A DNA stretch of 64,000 nucleotides from Mesorhizobium sp. NBSH29 (GTDB taxonomy: Bacteria > Pseudomonadota > Alphaproteobacteria > Rhizobiales > Rhizobiaceae). The stretch is from NCBI RefSeq assembly GCF_015500055.1, contig NZ_CP045492.1, positions 3,296,501-3,360,500 on the forward strand. The letters are read 5' to 3'. This document shows positions 25,850 to 32,652 of the stretch, one piece after another. The stretch's first letter is position 1, and each line of letters begins with the position of its first letter. Under the pieces are notes generated by a model. The model worked only from the letters and a program-made list of their open reading frames with translations, did not search any database and was not told the DNA's origin. A program made the translations under genes and the position numbers.

Positions 25850-26976
25850 TAATTTGTTCCTCCGCTTGGGGCGGCGGCGGGCGCACGCTTCTGCAATTCA
25901 TTCAGCGGCAGGTATGGCACGACACCCTGGCCGCTGCCCTGCTCCATGATCACCTTGTTGGAACCCTTGAGCACCTTTTCCATCGTTTCGATGAAAAGTC
26001 GGTTCCGGGTCACATCCGGAGCCTTGGCGTATTCGTCATAGACCGAGATGAAACGCTGTGCCTCACCTTCTGCTTCCTGAACCACCCGGCTCTTGTAGGC
26101 AGCCGCTTCTTCGCGGATCTGCGCGGCGTTACCGCGCGCCTGGCCAAGCTGCTTGTTGGAATAGCGGTTGGCGTCCTCTACGAATTTGTCTTCGTCCTGC
26201 TCAGCGCGTTGCACTTCAGAAAACGCATCCGCCACTTCGCGCGGCGGCGAAGCATCCTCGATGGAAATCGCGTTCACCGAAAGGCCCGATCCATACTCAT
26301 CAAGCGAGTTCTGGATGATACCACGTACGGCGTCGGCAATGCCCTGACGGTCATCACGGAAAATATCCTGTGCCGGGCGTTTGCCGACAGCTTCACGCAT
26401 CGCGCTTTCGGCGACCTGCCGCAGCATGTCGTCGGCACCGGCAACGTTGAAGAGGTAAGCCTGCGGGTCGCTGACTTGGTAAGCCACCGAAAACTGCACG
26501 TTGACGATGTTCTGGTCACCCGAGAGCATCAGCCCGCTTGAATTGGCGTCGCGTGTGCCACCGCCGATATTGACCAGCTTTTCTGCGGTATTTGCCTTTT
26601 CGACAGTCTCGATCGGCCAGAAGTGGAAATGCAGCCCCGGCTGCGAAAGCTCTTCCTTCGGCTTACCGAAGCGCAACTCAACCGCAAGCTCATCTGGCTG
26701 AACCGTATAGACGGCCTGGAAAACCCAAAATACCGCAAGCACAACGCCGATAAGCGCCAGCATCGCCGGGTTGACCCCACCGCCCCCGCCACCGGGAAGC
26801 GCGCGCTTCAGCCGGTCCTGGCCGCGGCGGATGAGATCTTCAAGATCGGGCGGTGATCCTTGTGGACCTCCCGGACCCCGTGGCCCCTGCCCCCAGGGTC
26901 CGCCGCCATTGCCGCCGCCGCCGGCGCCCCATGGGCCACCACCGCCACCGCCACCGCTCTGATTATTCCAGGGCAT
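25849..26976 (-). CDS. hflK: HflK, FtsH protease modulator
   Basis: 375 residues. The cytoplasmic N-terminus (about residues 5-65) is a low-complexity Gly/Pro/Trp stretch (GGGGGGPWGAGGGGNGGGPW) typical of HflK; a membrane helix ALIGVVLAVFWVFQAVYTV follows near 75-93, then the SPFH domain (VQPDELAVELRFGKP) and coiled coil. First gene of the hflK-hflC-DUF2065-degP unit. The Gly tract is encoded by repeated CCG/GCC-rich codons and produces a long proline-rich frame on the other strand, which is not a gene. Confidence 0.96.
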   Translation of the reverse strand: MPWNNQSGGGGGGGPWGAGGGGNGGGPWGQGPRGPGGPQGSPPDLEDLIRRGQDRLKRALPGGGGGGVNPAMLALIGVVLAVFWVFQAVYTVQPDELAVELRFGKPKEELSQPGLHFHFWPIETVEKANTAEKLVNIGGGTRDANSSGLMLSGDQNIVNVQFSVAYQVSDPQAYLFNVAGADDMLRQVAESAMREAVGKRPAQDIFRDDRQGIADAVRGIIQNSLDEYGSGLSVNAISIEDASPPREVADAFSEVQRAEQDEDKFVEDANRYSNKQLGQARGNAAQIREEAAAYKSRVVQEAEGEAQRFISVYDEYAKAPDVTRNRLFIETMEKVLKGSNKVIMEQGSGQGVVPYLPLNELQKRAPAAAPSGGTN

Positions 26977-27126
26977 AAAATTCCTTTCGTCTCACGCACA
27001 CGCCGAGCATATGCCTCGACAAGCGCTTCTGATGCTACCTCTATAAGAGCGGCGCACACTGCTTTCAACGCATCGTAGGCAGATTTGACCGGTTTCCCTG
27101 CGGAACAGGCGACAATATGCCCAAGT

Positions 27127-27648
27127 TTAGTGCACGCAATCTTTACGCGCGTAGATTGTGTAATGCGTCTCATGCGTATCTTTTTCAGTAGCAGGATACG
27201 ACTGAGAGCTCACAACCGTCCAGATATCAGGGTCAATGGGTGGGAACCGCGTATCGCCGTCGACATCGGCTACAACGTGCGTGACATGAAGTACGTCTGC
27301 GAGCGGGAGTGCCTGCCGGTAGATCTCGCCCCCACCGATGATGCAGATTTCATCGGCGCTAGGCATACAGCGCCCGCGGGCTCGAGCCAGGGTGAGTGCA
27401 TCATCAAGGGAACCGACGATTTCCGCGCCATCTTCCGAGAAATCACGGTTGCGGGTGATGACAATGTTGGTGCGCCCAGGCAGCGGCCTTTTAGGGAAGC
27501 TTTCCCAGGTCTTGCGGCCCATGACAATCGACTTGCCCATCGTATCGGCCTTGAAGCGTTTGAGATCGCTAGACAGCCGCCAAGGCATCCCGCCATCCTT
27601 GCCGATCACGCCATCCTCGGCAATCGCCACATAGATCGCGATTTTCAT
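27127..27648 (-). CDS. folA: Dihydrofolate reductase
   Basis: 173 residues, standard DHFR. Conserved pieces: [21 protein letters not shown] (N-terminal strand and Trp; Met20 loop equivalent), [20 protein letters not shown] (NADPH site), [14 protein letters not shown] and [16 protein letters not shown]. It reduces dihydrofolate to tetrahydrofolate, restoring the cofactor consumed by the upstream thyA product. It overlaps thyA by 4 bp, forming the usual thyA-folA operon. Confidence 0.96.
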   Translation of the reverse strand: MKIAIYVAIAEDGVIGKDGGMPWRLSSDLKRFKADTMGKSIVMGRKTWESFPKRPLPGRTNIVITRNRDFSEDGAEIVGSLDDALTLARARGRCMPSADEICIIGGGEIYRQALPLADVLHVTHVVADVDGDTRFPPIDPDIWTVVSSQSYPATEKDTHETHYTIYARKDCVH

Positions 27649-28439
27649 ACCGCGATCGGAGCCCGGATGGTCGCGTCGGCGACATAGTTCTCCATCCGGA
27701 AATCGTCGAACCTAAATGCAAACAGATCCTCGACATCCGGGTTGATCCAAAGCGTCGGGAGCGCCTTTGGCGTGCGCGACAGCTGTTCACGCGCCTGCTC
27801 GAAATGGTTTGAATAGAGATGCGCATCCCCCAGCGTATGCACGAAATCTCCTGGCTCTAGCCCTGTCACCTGCGCCACCATCATCGTCAGAAGCGCATAG
27901 GAGGCGATGTTGAACGGCACACCCAAGAAAATGTCAGCGGAGCGCTGATAGAGCTGGCACGAGAGGCGACCATCGGCGACGTAAAACTGGAACAGACAGT
28001 GACAGGGTGGCAGCGCCATGGCCTCCACCTCCGCCGGATTCCAGGCTGAAACGATCAATCGGCGAGAGAGAGGATTCTTGTGCAACTGATTCAAAAGATT
28101 GGAAATCTGGTCGATCTCGCCGCCATCACGCGACGGCCAAGAGCGCCACTGTTTGCCATAGACCGGACCAAGATCGCCGTTCTCGTCAGCCCATTCATCC
28201 CAGATCGAGACGCCATGGTCTTTCAAATACTTGATGTTTGTGTCGCCGGCCAGGAACCACAGCAATTCATGGACAATCGACTTCAGGTGCAGCTTCTTTG
28301 TGGTAGTGACGGGAAAACCGTCAGACAGGTTAAATCGCATTTGGTACCCGAAAACAGAACGCGTGCCGGTTCCGGTGCGGTCGCCCCGGTCGGTGCCGTA
28401 TTCGAGAACATGGGAAAGAAGATCAAGATACTGGCGCAT
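27645..28439 (-). CDS. thyA: Thymidylate synthase
   Basis: 264 residues, exactly the E. coli length. Catalytic C146 in [14 protein letters not shown]; the phosphate-binding Arg in [34 protein letters not shown] and [12 protein letters not shown] are the other hallmark blocks, and the C-terminus ends IRAPIAV. It makes dTMP from dUMP using methylene-tetrahydrofolate. A 51-bp stem-loop lies between it and the upstream DUF2853 gene. Confidence 0.97.
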   Translation of the reverse strand: MRQYLDLLSHVLEYGTDRGDRTGTGTRSVFGYQMRFNLSDGFPVTTTKKLHLKSIVHELLWFLAGDTNIKYLKDHGVSIWDEWADENGDLGPVYGKQWRSWPSRDGGEIDQISNLLNQLHKNPLSRRLIVSAWNPAEVEAMALPPCHCLFQFYVADGRLSCQLYQRSADIFLGVPFNIASYALLTMMVAQVTGLEPGDFVHTLGDAHLYSNHFEQAREQLSRTPKALPTLWINPDVEDLFAFRFDDFRMENYVADATIRAPIAV

Positions 28440-28568
28440 GGGCTCCGGGCCGATTCGTTCAGCGCTGACCTTAGAAGAGTGCTTCCGGCAGAGCCAGAGA
28501 CGGCAACCACTCTTCCCAGCTTTTGGGAAAGTTCAAGGCGCCTGCAGTGCAACACGACTGCTAAATTC

Positions 28569-28619
28569 ATAACCGCCGTGCCAGCGGGCGTTCACTCAAA
28601 AACGCACCGCCGGGTTATG
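28569..28619 (-). other. Large stem-loop between DUF2853 gene and thyA
   Basis: Outer arms CATAACC (28569-28575) and GGTTATG (28613-28619) enclose an inner GCGTT/AACGC pair. No U run follows, so it may be a weak terminator of the DUF2853 transcript or an mRNA stability element. It begins 10 bp after the DUF2853 stop. Confidence 0.4.
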
Positions 28620-28628
28620 ACGAGCGGC

Positions 28629-28937
28629 TTAAAGCGAGCCGAGCAAGCCGAGATGTTTTGCCACAAGATAATAGAAAGTCACCCGGCTCTTGGTGTTGTC
28701 TCCCGACATTTCCTTGCAGACCCTTTCGATCACCGGATCGGCTTTGCCGGCATCTACTCCGAGCTTCTTGCCAGCCCAGCTATCGCGTACGCGCGCCAAT
28801 TCCTTAGGATCGCTGCACGACACCAGCGAAGAGTCGCGGTTTCGTAGCGCAATGCCAAGATGCTTGACGATTTTGGCGACCACATCGGCGTCGGCACCGG
28901 AATCGTATTTCTTCACGTCTGCAAAATAGTCGGCCAT
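28629..28937 (-). CDS. DUF2853 family protein
   Basis: 102 residues from ATG 28937 (MADYFADVKKYDSGADADVV). A small, soluble, mostly helical protein; the family is widespread in Alphaproteobacteria and has no assigned function. Visible conserved blocks are IVKHLGIALRNRDSSLVSC, the C-terminal SRVTFYYLVAKHLGLLGSL and ERVCKEMSGDNTKS. A longer frame up to 29036 is open but the added residues are not family-like. It stands alone between thyA and ssrA. Confidence 0.85.
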   Translation of the reverse strand: MADYFADVKKYDSGADADVVAKIVKHLGIALRNRDSSLVSCSDPKELARVRDSWAGKKLGVDAGKADPVIERVCKEMSGDNTKSRVTFYYLVAKHLGLLGSL

Positions 28938-29137
28938 GGTATTCCCCTCGAAAAATATATGTAAAAAGCGGTGACACCGCAGCGCCTTGAGAAGCCTCAA
29001 TGATTCTCCGGGGCTCCTCACCAGCGGGAACTTCAAGGCTGAGTGTCTCTAAGTCAAGCCCGGCTACAACCGCAGGCATCCTGCTCGGTTAACAATTCGC
29101 CCTTCCAATTTCCGCATTCCATCCCTATATTCGGTTC

Positions 29138-29452
29138 GTCAGCTTGCTGACTATGGCGATAAACTGCCGATGTAATAAGCTTTTCGGACCCGGGGGCGGT
29201 ACCCGGCGCCTCCACCAAGATCGGTCCTGACCGGACCGTTGTTGCTGGGGGCGAAATAGGATCGACGAGGGTGTAAAGATCGGACTTTTGCTCGGCATTG
29301 TACCACCGTTATCGGGCTAAACTTGTAGTTGCAAATGACAACTATGCGGAAGCACGTCTCGCCGCTTAATGCGGTGCGATAGCTTCAATTCAAGCCCTAG
29401 TGGTTCGCACTTCTAGGCGGGGTTCGGAGGCACCTGGCAACAGAAGCCTCCA
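29138..29452 (+). ncRNA. ssrA: tmRNA, circularly permuted two-piece form
   Basis: The acceptor piece comes first and ends GGCGCCTCCACCA, with CCA at 29215-29217. A short spacer follows, then the coding piece opens GGGGGCGAAATAGG at 29247. GGGGGCG (29247-29253) pairs with CGCCTCC (29207-29213 region) as the acceptor stem, one G-U pair included. The tag frame at 29331-29369 encodes ANDNYAEARLAA. This order (3' half before 5' half) is the alphaproteobacterial permutation, needing cleavage of the spacer. The 5' end is placed by a TATATT at 29126-29131; the 3' end by the GGAGGC/GCCTCC helix closing at 29451. Both ends are approximate. With SmpB it rescues stalled ribosomes. Confidence 0.93.
29331..29369 (+). 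other. ssrA: tmRNA proteolysis-tag reading frame
   Basis: GCA at 29331 begins the resume codon and the frame reads A-N-D-N-Y-A-E-A-R-L-A-A then TAA (29367-29369). The C-terminal L-A-A is the ClpX recognition end, and N-terminal A-N-D-N-Y fits SspB binding. The sspB gene is 2.2 kb to the right. Confidence 0.9.
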
Positions 29453-29481
29453 CTTCTCTTGTATCTCTCCGCACACAAAAA

Positions 29482-29511
29482 AAGGCCTCCCGCGTTTTCG
29501 CGAAAGGCCTT
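29482..29511. terminator. Bidirectional terminator between ssrA and MFS gene
   Basis: AAGGCCT (29482-29488) and AGGCCTT (29505-29511) with an inner CGCG-TTTT-CGCG. The A-run at 29477-29483 gives a strong U tract for minus-strand transcripts of the MFS gene; on the plus strand the U tract is short, so it ends ssrA less strongly. Confidence 0.85.
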
Positions 29512-29534
29512 CTCTGAAGACTTTGTGGAAAAAT

Positions 29535-30737
29535 CTACTCTGCAGCTTCGGCCACGTCCCGCGATCTCCCGAGCGTCAGTTGTGTCAAAGCGAATGCAAT
29601 GACTGCACATGTAGCGATTGCGATCACCATGGGCAGTGGCTTTCCCGTGAAAAAGAGGCCCGAAATGGTCATCGCGGCAATGCCGGCGGCAAAATGCAAC
29701 GTGCCCATCAAGGCAGATGCCGTGCCGGCGATTTCGCCGTGATCTTCCATCGCCAGAACGGACGTGGTGGGAATGACTAGGCCAAGAAAACCGTAGCCGA
29801 AGAAAAGCAGGACGGCCAGCACGGTCAGCGACTGGAACCCGGAGACCATGACTGCGAGAAGGATTATCATGATGGTCGCATAACCCGTCACCGCCGATCG
29901 CACCACGCGGCGCAGCCCGAAACGGTCAGCCAGCATCCCAGTCATCTGCGACATAGCGAAAAACGCCACCGCATTCACGGAGAAATACAGGCTGTAGACT
30001 GATGGCGTCACGCCATAATGGTCGATCAGGATGAAAGAGGAATTCGACAGATAGACGAAGAAGCTCGAAATACCGAACCCGCCAATCAGCACCAGCCCGA
30101 GAAAGTTCTTATCCTTCAACAAAAAGCGATAGCCGGCCATCGTCGCTCCAAGCGAACTGTTGACGCGCAGCGCTACAGGCCGGGTTTCCTTCAACGAAGT
30201 GGCCAGAAGCACAGCGGCAATCGCCGCTGCAATAGTTACCACCCAGAACACCGCGCGCCAGCCATAGGCGTCGATAATGACGCTCCCGGTAAGCGGCGCA
30301 AGGATCGGAGAGATCGAAAATACCAGCATCAACATCGACATCAACCGCGCAGCCTCATTACCAGTATGCAGATCGCGCACAATGGCTCGCGGCACCACCA
30401 TGCCCGGGCAGGCCCCTATGCCTTGGAGGAAGCGGAAAGCGATCAGCCACTCTACAGTGGGCGCAAGCGCTGCACCCACGCTGCCTACCGCGAACACGGC
30501 AAGGCCGAAATAAAGAGGCGGCTTGCGCCCGAACATATCGGAAAGCGGCCCGATGACGATCTGTCCAAGCCCCATAGATAGGAAAAACACCAACAGGCTC
30601 ATCTGCACCGGAAACTCCGCCGCATTGAGATCTGCACCAATCGTCGGCAGTGCAGGCAGGTACATATCGATGGCAAACGGGCCAATGGCCGACAACAGAC
30701 CGAGCACAAGGGCCAGGTGGAGGTAGCGGGATGTCAT
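29535..30737 (-). CDS. Bcr/CflA-family MFS drug exporter
   Basis: 400 residues from ATG 30737 (MTSRYLHLALVLGLLSAIGP). Twelve membrane helices; the DHA1 Bcr/CflA pattern is clear in FAIDMYLPALPTIGADL, IVIGPLSDMFGRKPPL (motif A) and FLQGIGACPGMVVPRAIVRD. Drug:H+ antiporters of this family export bicyclomycin, sulfathiazole, chloramphenicol and similar compounds; the actual substrate is unknown. It is divergent to a TetR gene whose upstream region has a perfect 20-bp palindrome, so it is probably induced by its substrate. Confidence 0.92.
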   Translation of the reverse strand: MTSRYLHLALVLGLLSAIGPFAIDMYLPALPTIGADLNAAEFPVQMSLLVFFLSMGLGQIVIGPLSDMFGRKPPLYFGLAVFAVGSVGAALAPTVEWLIAFRFLQGIGACPGMVVPRAIVRDLHTGNEAARLMSMLMLVFSISPILAPLTGSVIIDAYGWRAVFWVVTIAAAIAAVLLATSLKETRPVALRVNSSLGATMAGYRFLLKDKNFLGLVLIGGFGISSFFVYLSNSSFILIDHYGVTPSVYSLYFSVNAVAFFAMSQMTGMLADRFGLRRVVRSAVTGYATIMIILLAVMVSGFQSLTVLAVLLFFGYGFLGLVIPTTSVLAMEDHGEIAGTASALMGTLHFAAGIAAMTISGLFFTGKPLPMVIAIATCAVIAFALTQLTLGRSRDVAEAAE

Positions 30738-30840
30738 AATCTGATCTTTCGGATGGTGCGCCACGCCGGGCGCCTATCTGTGTACTACCGAGGCAAGCGC
30801 ACCTCCCAAAAAAGACTCGCCTTGGCATCTCATCCAAAAA

Positions 30841-30880
30841 ATTAGACAGACTTGTCTAATTCGTCAAGCGCCACTATCTT
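30841..30880 (+). promoter_or_regulatory. TetR operator and leaderless promoter of the TetR gene
   Basis: Perfect inverted repeat ATTAGACA-GACT-TGTCTAAT (30841-30860). The promoter TTGTCT (30852-30857), 17-base spacer, TATCTT (30875-30880) overlaps its right arm at the -35, and the ATG at 30890 follows 9 bases after the -10. Bound TetR would repress its own gene and, from the other side, the MFS gene. Confidence 0.8.
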
Positions 30881-30889
30881 CTTTTTTAT

Positions 30890-31576
30890 ATGAGAGAAAT
30901 TTCAAGACCTCGTTTTGACCAGACCCAGCGCACCCATTCAGGCAAGCGCGAAGGCATATTGGATGCTGCAGCCCATGTCTTTTGCATGGAAGGGTTTGCT
31001 GGCGCCAACATCGACCTGATAGCAGCCGAGGCGGGTGTTTCGCGCCAAACCGTATACAACCATCACGGCGACAAGGAAAACCTGCTCGCAGCGGTGGTAA
31101 ACGAGATCACATCACGCTGCAATGCCCGAACTTTTGCGGTCTTAGGCACATTCCCGGACCATCCGGTCGACCTACGTGCTGACCTGATTGCTTTTGCCAT
31201 GCGCCTGAACGAGAGCTGCCTATGTGACCGTGACGGGAAATTCCTGCGCCGACTGATCCAGACAGAGGGCGCACGCCATCCCCAGCTTTTCGAACACTGG
31301 AAGCAAGAGGGCCCCGCCAGGATCTGGTCAGCGCTCGCCGCTCGCTTTGCACGGCTGGCCTTTTCAGGCCATCTGGAAATAAGCGATCCGGATCGAGCTG
31401 CCCGGCAATTTCTCGCGCTTATCCATGCCGATCTGCAATTGCCGATGCTACTCGGAGAGCAACTCTCTCATGACCAGCTTAAAGACGCTGCCGAAGGCGC
31501 TGTCGTCATGTTTCTTCAGGCTTTCGGCAAACGCGAGGTAGTCGCCCTACCCGCGGCGACCCAGAACGCGGTTTGA
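30890..31576 (+). CDS. TetR/AcrR-family regulator of the MFS exporter
   Basis: 228 residues. N-terminal helix-turn-helix: EGILDAAAHVFCMEGFAGAN, IDLIAAEAGVSRQTVYNHHG and DKENLLAAVVNEI. The C-terminal domain is AcrR-like (FAMRLNESCLCDRDGKFLRRL region; several Cys). Divergent from the Bcr/CflA exporter, with a 152-bp shared region containing the palindrome at 30841-30860. No ribosome site is visible before ATG and the -10 is very close, so translation is likely leaderless. Confidence 0.9.
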   Translation: MREISRPRFDQTQRTHSGKREGILDAAAHVFCMEGFAGANIDLIAAEAGVSRQTVYNHHGDKENLLAAVVNEITSRCNARTFAVLGTFPDHPVDLRADLIAFAMRLNESCLCDRDGKFLRRLIQTEGARHPQLFEHWKQEGPARIWSALAARFARLAFSGHLEISDPDRAARQFLALIHADLQLPMLLGEQLSHDQLKDAAEGAVVMFLQAFGKREVVALPAATQNAV

Positions 31577-31673
31577 GACGACACGCCAGACCCGGAACAC
31601 GCTACTAGGCGGTTTACGCAGCCTGCAAGCTTGATTACACGTAAGGCTTCGATTCACGAGGCCGCCACCAGCC

Positions 31674-32222
31674 ATGGCTGAAGACCACATCCGTTACGAT
31701 ATCCTTGCCCAGGAAGCTTTGCGCGGCGTCATGCGCAAGGTGCTGGCGGAGGTCGCTCGCACTGGCCTACCTGGCAACCATCATTTCTTCATCACATTCA
31801 TGACCGGCGCACCGGGTGTGCGTGTGTCGAGCCGCCTGCGCGAGCGATATCCCGAGCAGATGACTATTGTCGTGCAATTCCAGTATTGGGACCTCAAGGT
31901 CACCGAAACAGGGTTCGAGATAGGCCTCTCATTTTCCGATGTGCCCGAGAAGCTGGAAATCCCCTTCTCGGCTGTCGTTGGCTTCTACGATCCGTCCGCC
32001 AATTTTGAGCTGGAATTCCAGGTCAGGCAGGAAGAAACCGCTGCAGTGGTGGATGAGAATACGCCGGCCAAGCCGGCAATCGTTTCAAAATCAGCTGCCG
32101 GCACCAAGCCGGAACGACGCAAATCCGACGCAAAAAAGGTCGCGCCCGAGCCCGAAGACGGCGATGAAGCGCCCGCCAAGGGTGCCGATGTGGTATCGCT
32201 CGACGCTTTCCGCAAGAAATAG
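31674..32222 (+). CDS. sspB: SspB-like ClpXP adaptor
   Basis: 182 residues, the alphaproteobacterial SspB form. The substrate-binding domain spans about 1-120 (IRYDILAQEALRGVMRKVLA, FFITFMTGAPGVRVSSRLRE, YPEQMTIVVQFQYWDLKV, FSAVVGFYDPSANFELEF). A flexible acidic/Lys tail ends in VVSLDAFRKK, the short ClpX-binding module (VVxLDxFRKK-like). It delivers ssrA-tagged proteins to ClpXP. It is the first of three genes (sspB, DUF4169, RHH) with gaps of 2 and -4 bp, so translation of the group is coupled. Confidence 0.93.
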   Translation: MAEDHIRYDILAQEALRGVMRKVLAEVARTGLPGNHHFFITFMTGAPGVRVSSRLRERYPEQMTIVVQFQYWDLKVTETGFEIGLSFSDVPEKLEIPFSAVVGFYDPSANFELEFQVRQEETAAVVDENTPAKPAIVSKSAAGTKPERRKSDAKKVAPEPEDGDEAPAKGADVVSLDAFRKK

Positions 32223-32224
32223 AA

Positions 32225-32431
32225 GTGGCTGAAATCGTCAACCTTCGTCAGTTGCGCAAACTAAAAGCGCGCGGCGCAAAGGATCAGGCGGCCGAACAAA
32301 ACCGCGCGCTGCATGGCCGCACCAAGGCAGAAAAACAACGCGATACCCAGACCGCTGACGCCGCGCGCACGCGTCTCGACTCCCATCGGATAGAGCGGAA
32401 CAAGGCCGATAGCGGGCGCGGCGGACGATGA
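32225..32431 (+). CDS. DUF4169 family protein
   Basis: 68 residues, initiated at GTG 32225, two bases after the sspB stop. It is strongly basic and Ala/Lys/Arg rich (LRQLRKLKARGAKDQAAEQN, SHRIERNKADSGRGGR) and looks helical. The family is restricted mainly to Alphaproteobacteria with no known function. Placement between sspB and an RHH gene, with coupled translation, suggests work alongside those products, but that is inference. Confidence 0.75.
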   Translation: MAEIVNLRQLRKLKARGAKDQAAEQNRALHGRTKAEKQRDTQTADAARTRLDSHRIERNKADSGRGGR

Positions 32432-32643
32432 GCCTGGTGCGCAAGCACTCAGTCTCGATCCGCGGCCATCGAACCTCTTTTTCGTTGGAAAAGCAGTTCC
32501 ACGATGATCTTGTCGTCATTGCCGATAAGCGCCACGTGACCCTTGCCGCACTCATCGCAGAAGTCGACGCGGCGCGCCCGCGCGAGGCTAACCTCTCGTC
32601 ATCGCTACGGCTTTTTGTTCTTGAGTGGGCAAAACAGCGCTGA
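32428..32643 (+). CDS. Ribbon-helix-helix domain protein
   Basis: 71 residues with a ribbon-helix-helix DNA-binding pattern: SIRGHRTSFSLEKQFHDDL (strand and helix 1) followed by VTLAALIAEVDAARP and SLRLFVLEWAKQR. It may bind DNA as a dimer; regulon unknown. It overlaps the DUF4169 gene by 4 bp and ends 9 bp before the convergent AsmA gene stop, so it is the last gene of the sspB operon. Confidence 0.8.
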   Translation: MSLVRKHSVSIRGHRTSFSLEKQFHDDLVVIADKRHVTLAALIAEVDAARPREANLSSSLRLFVLEWAKQR

Positions 32644-32652
32644 CGCGCGAAC

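Noticed and set aside
26771-26962. Proline-rich plus-strand frame
   Set aside because: Product of the Gly/Trp-rich HflK N-terminus read backward; not a gene.
29100-29534. Integrated element at ssrA
   Set aside because: No integrase gene and no repeated copy of the ssrA 3' end was seen nearby, so the MFS/TetR pair is only suspected, not shown, to be acquired.
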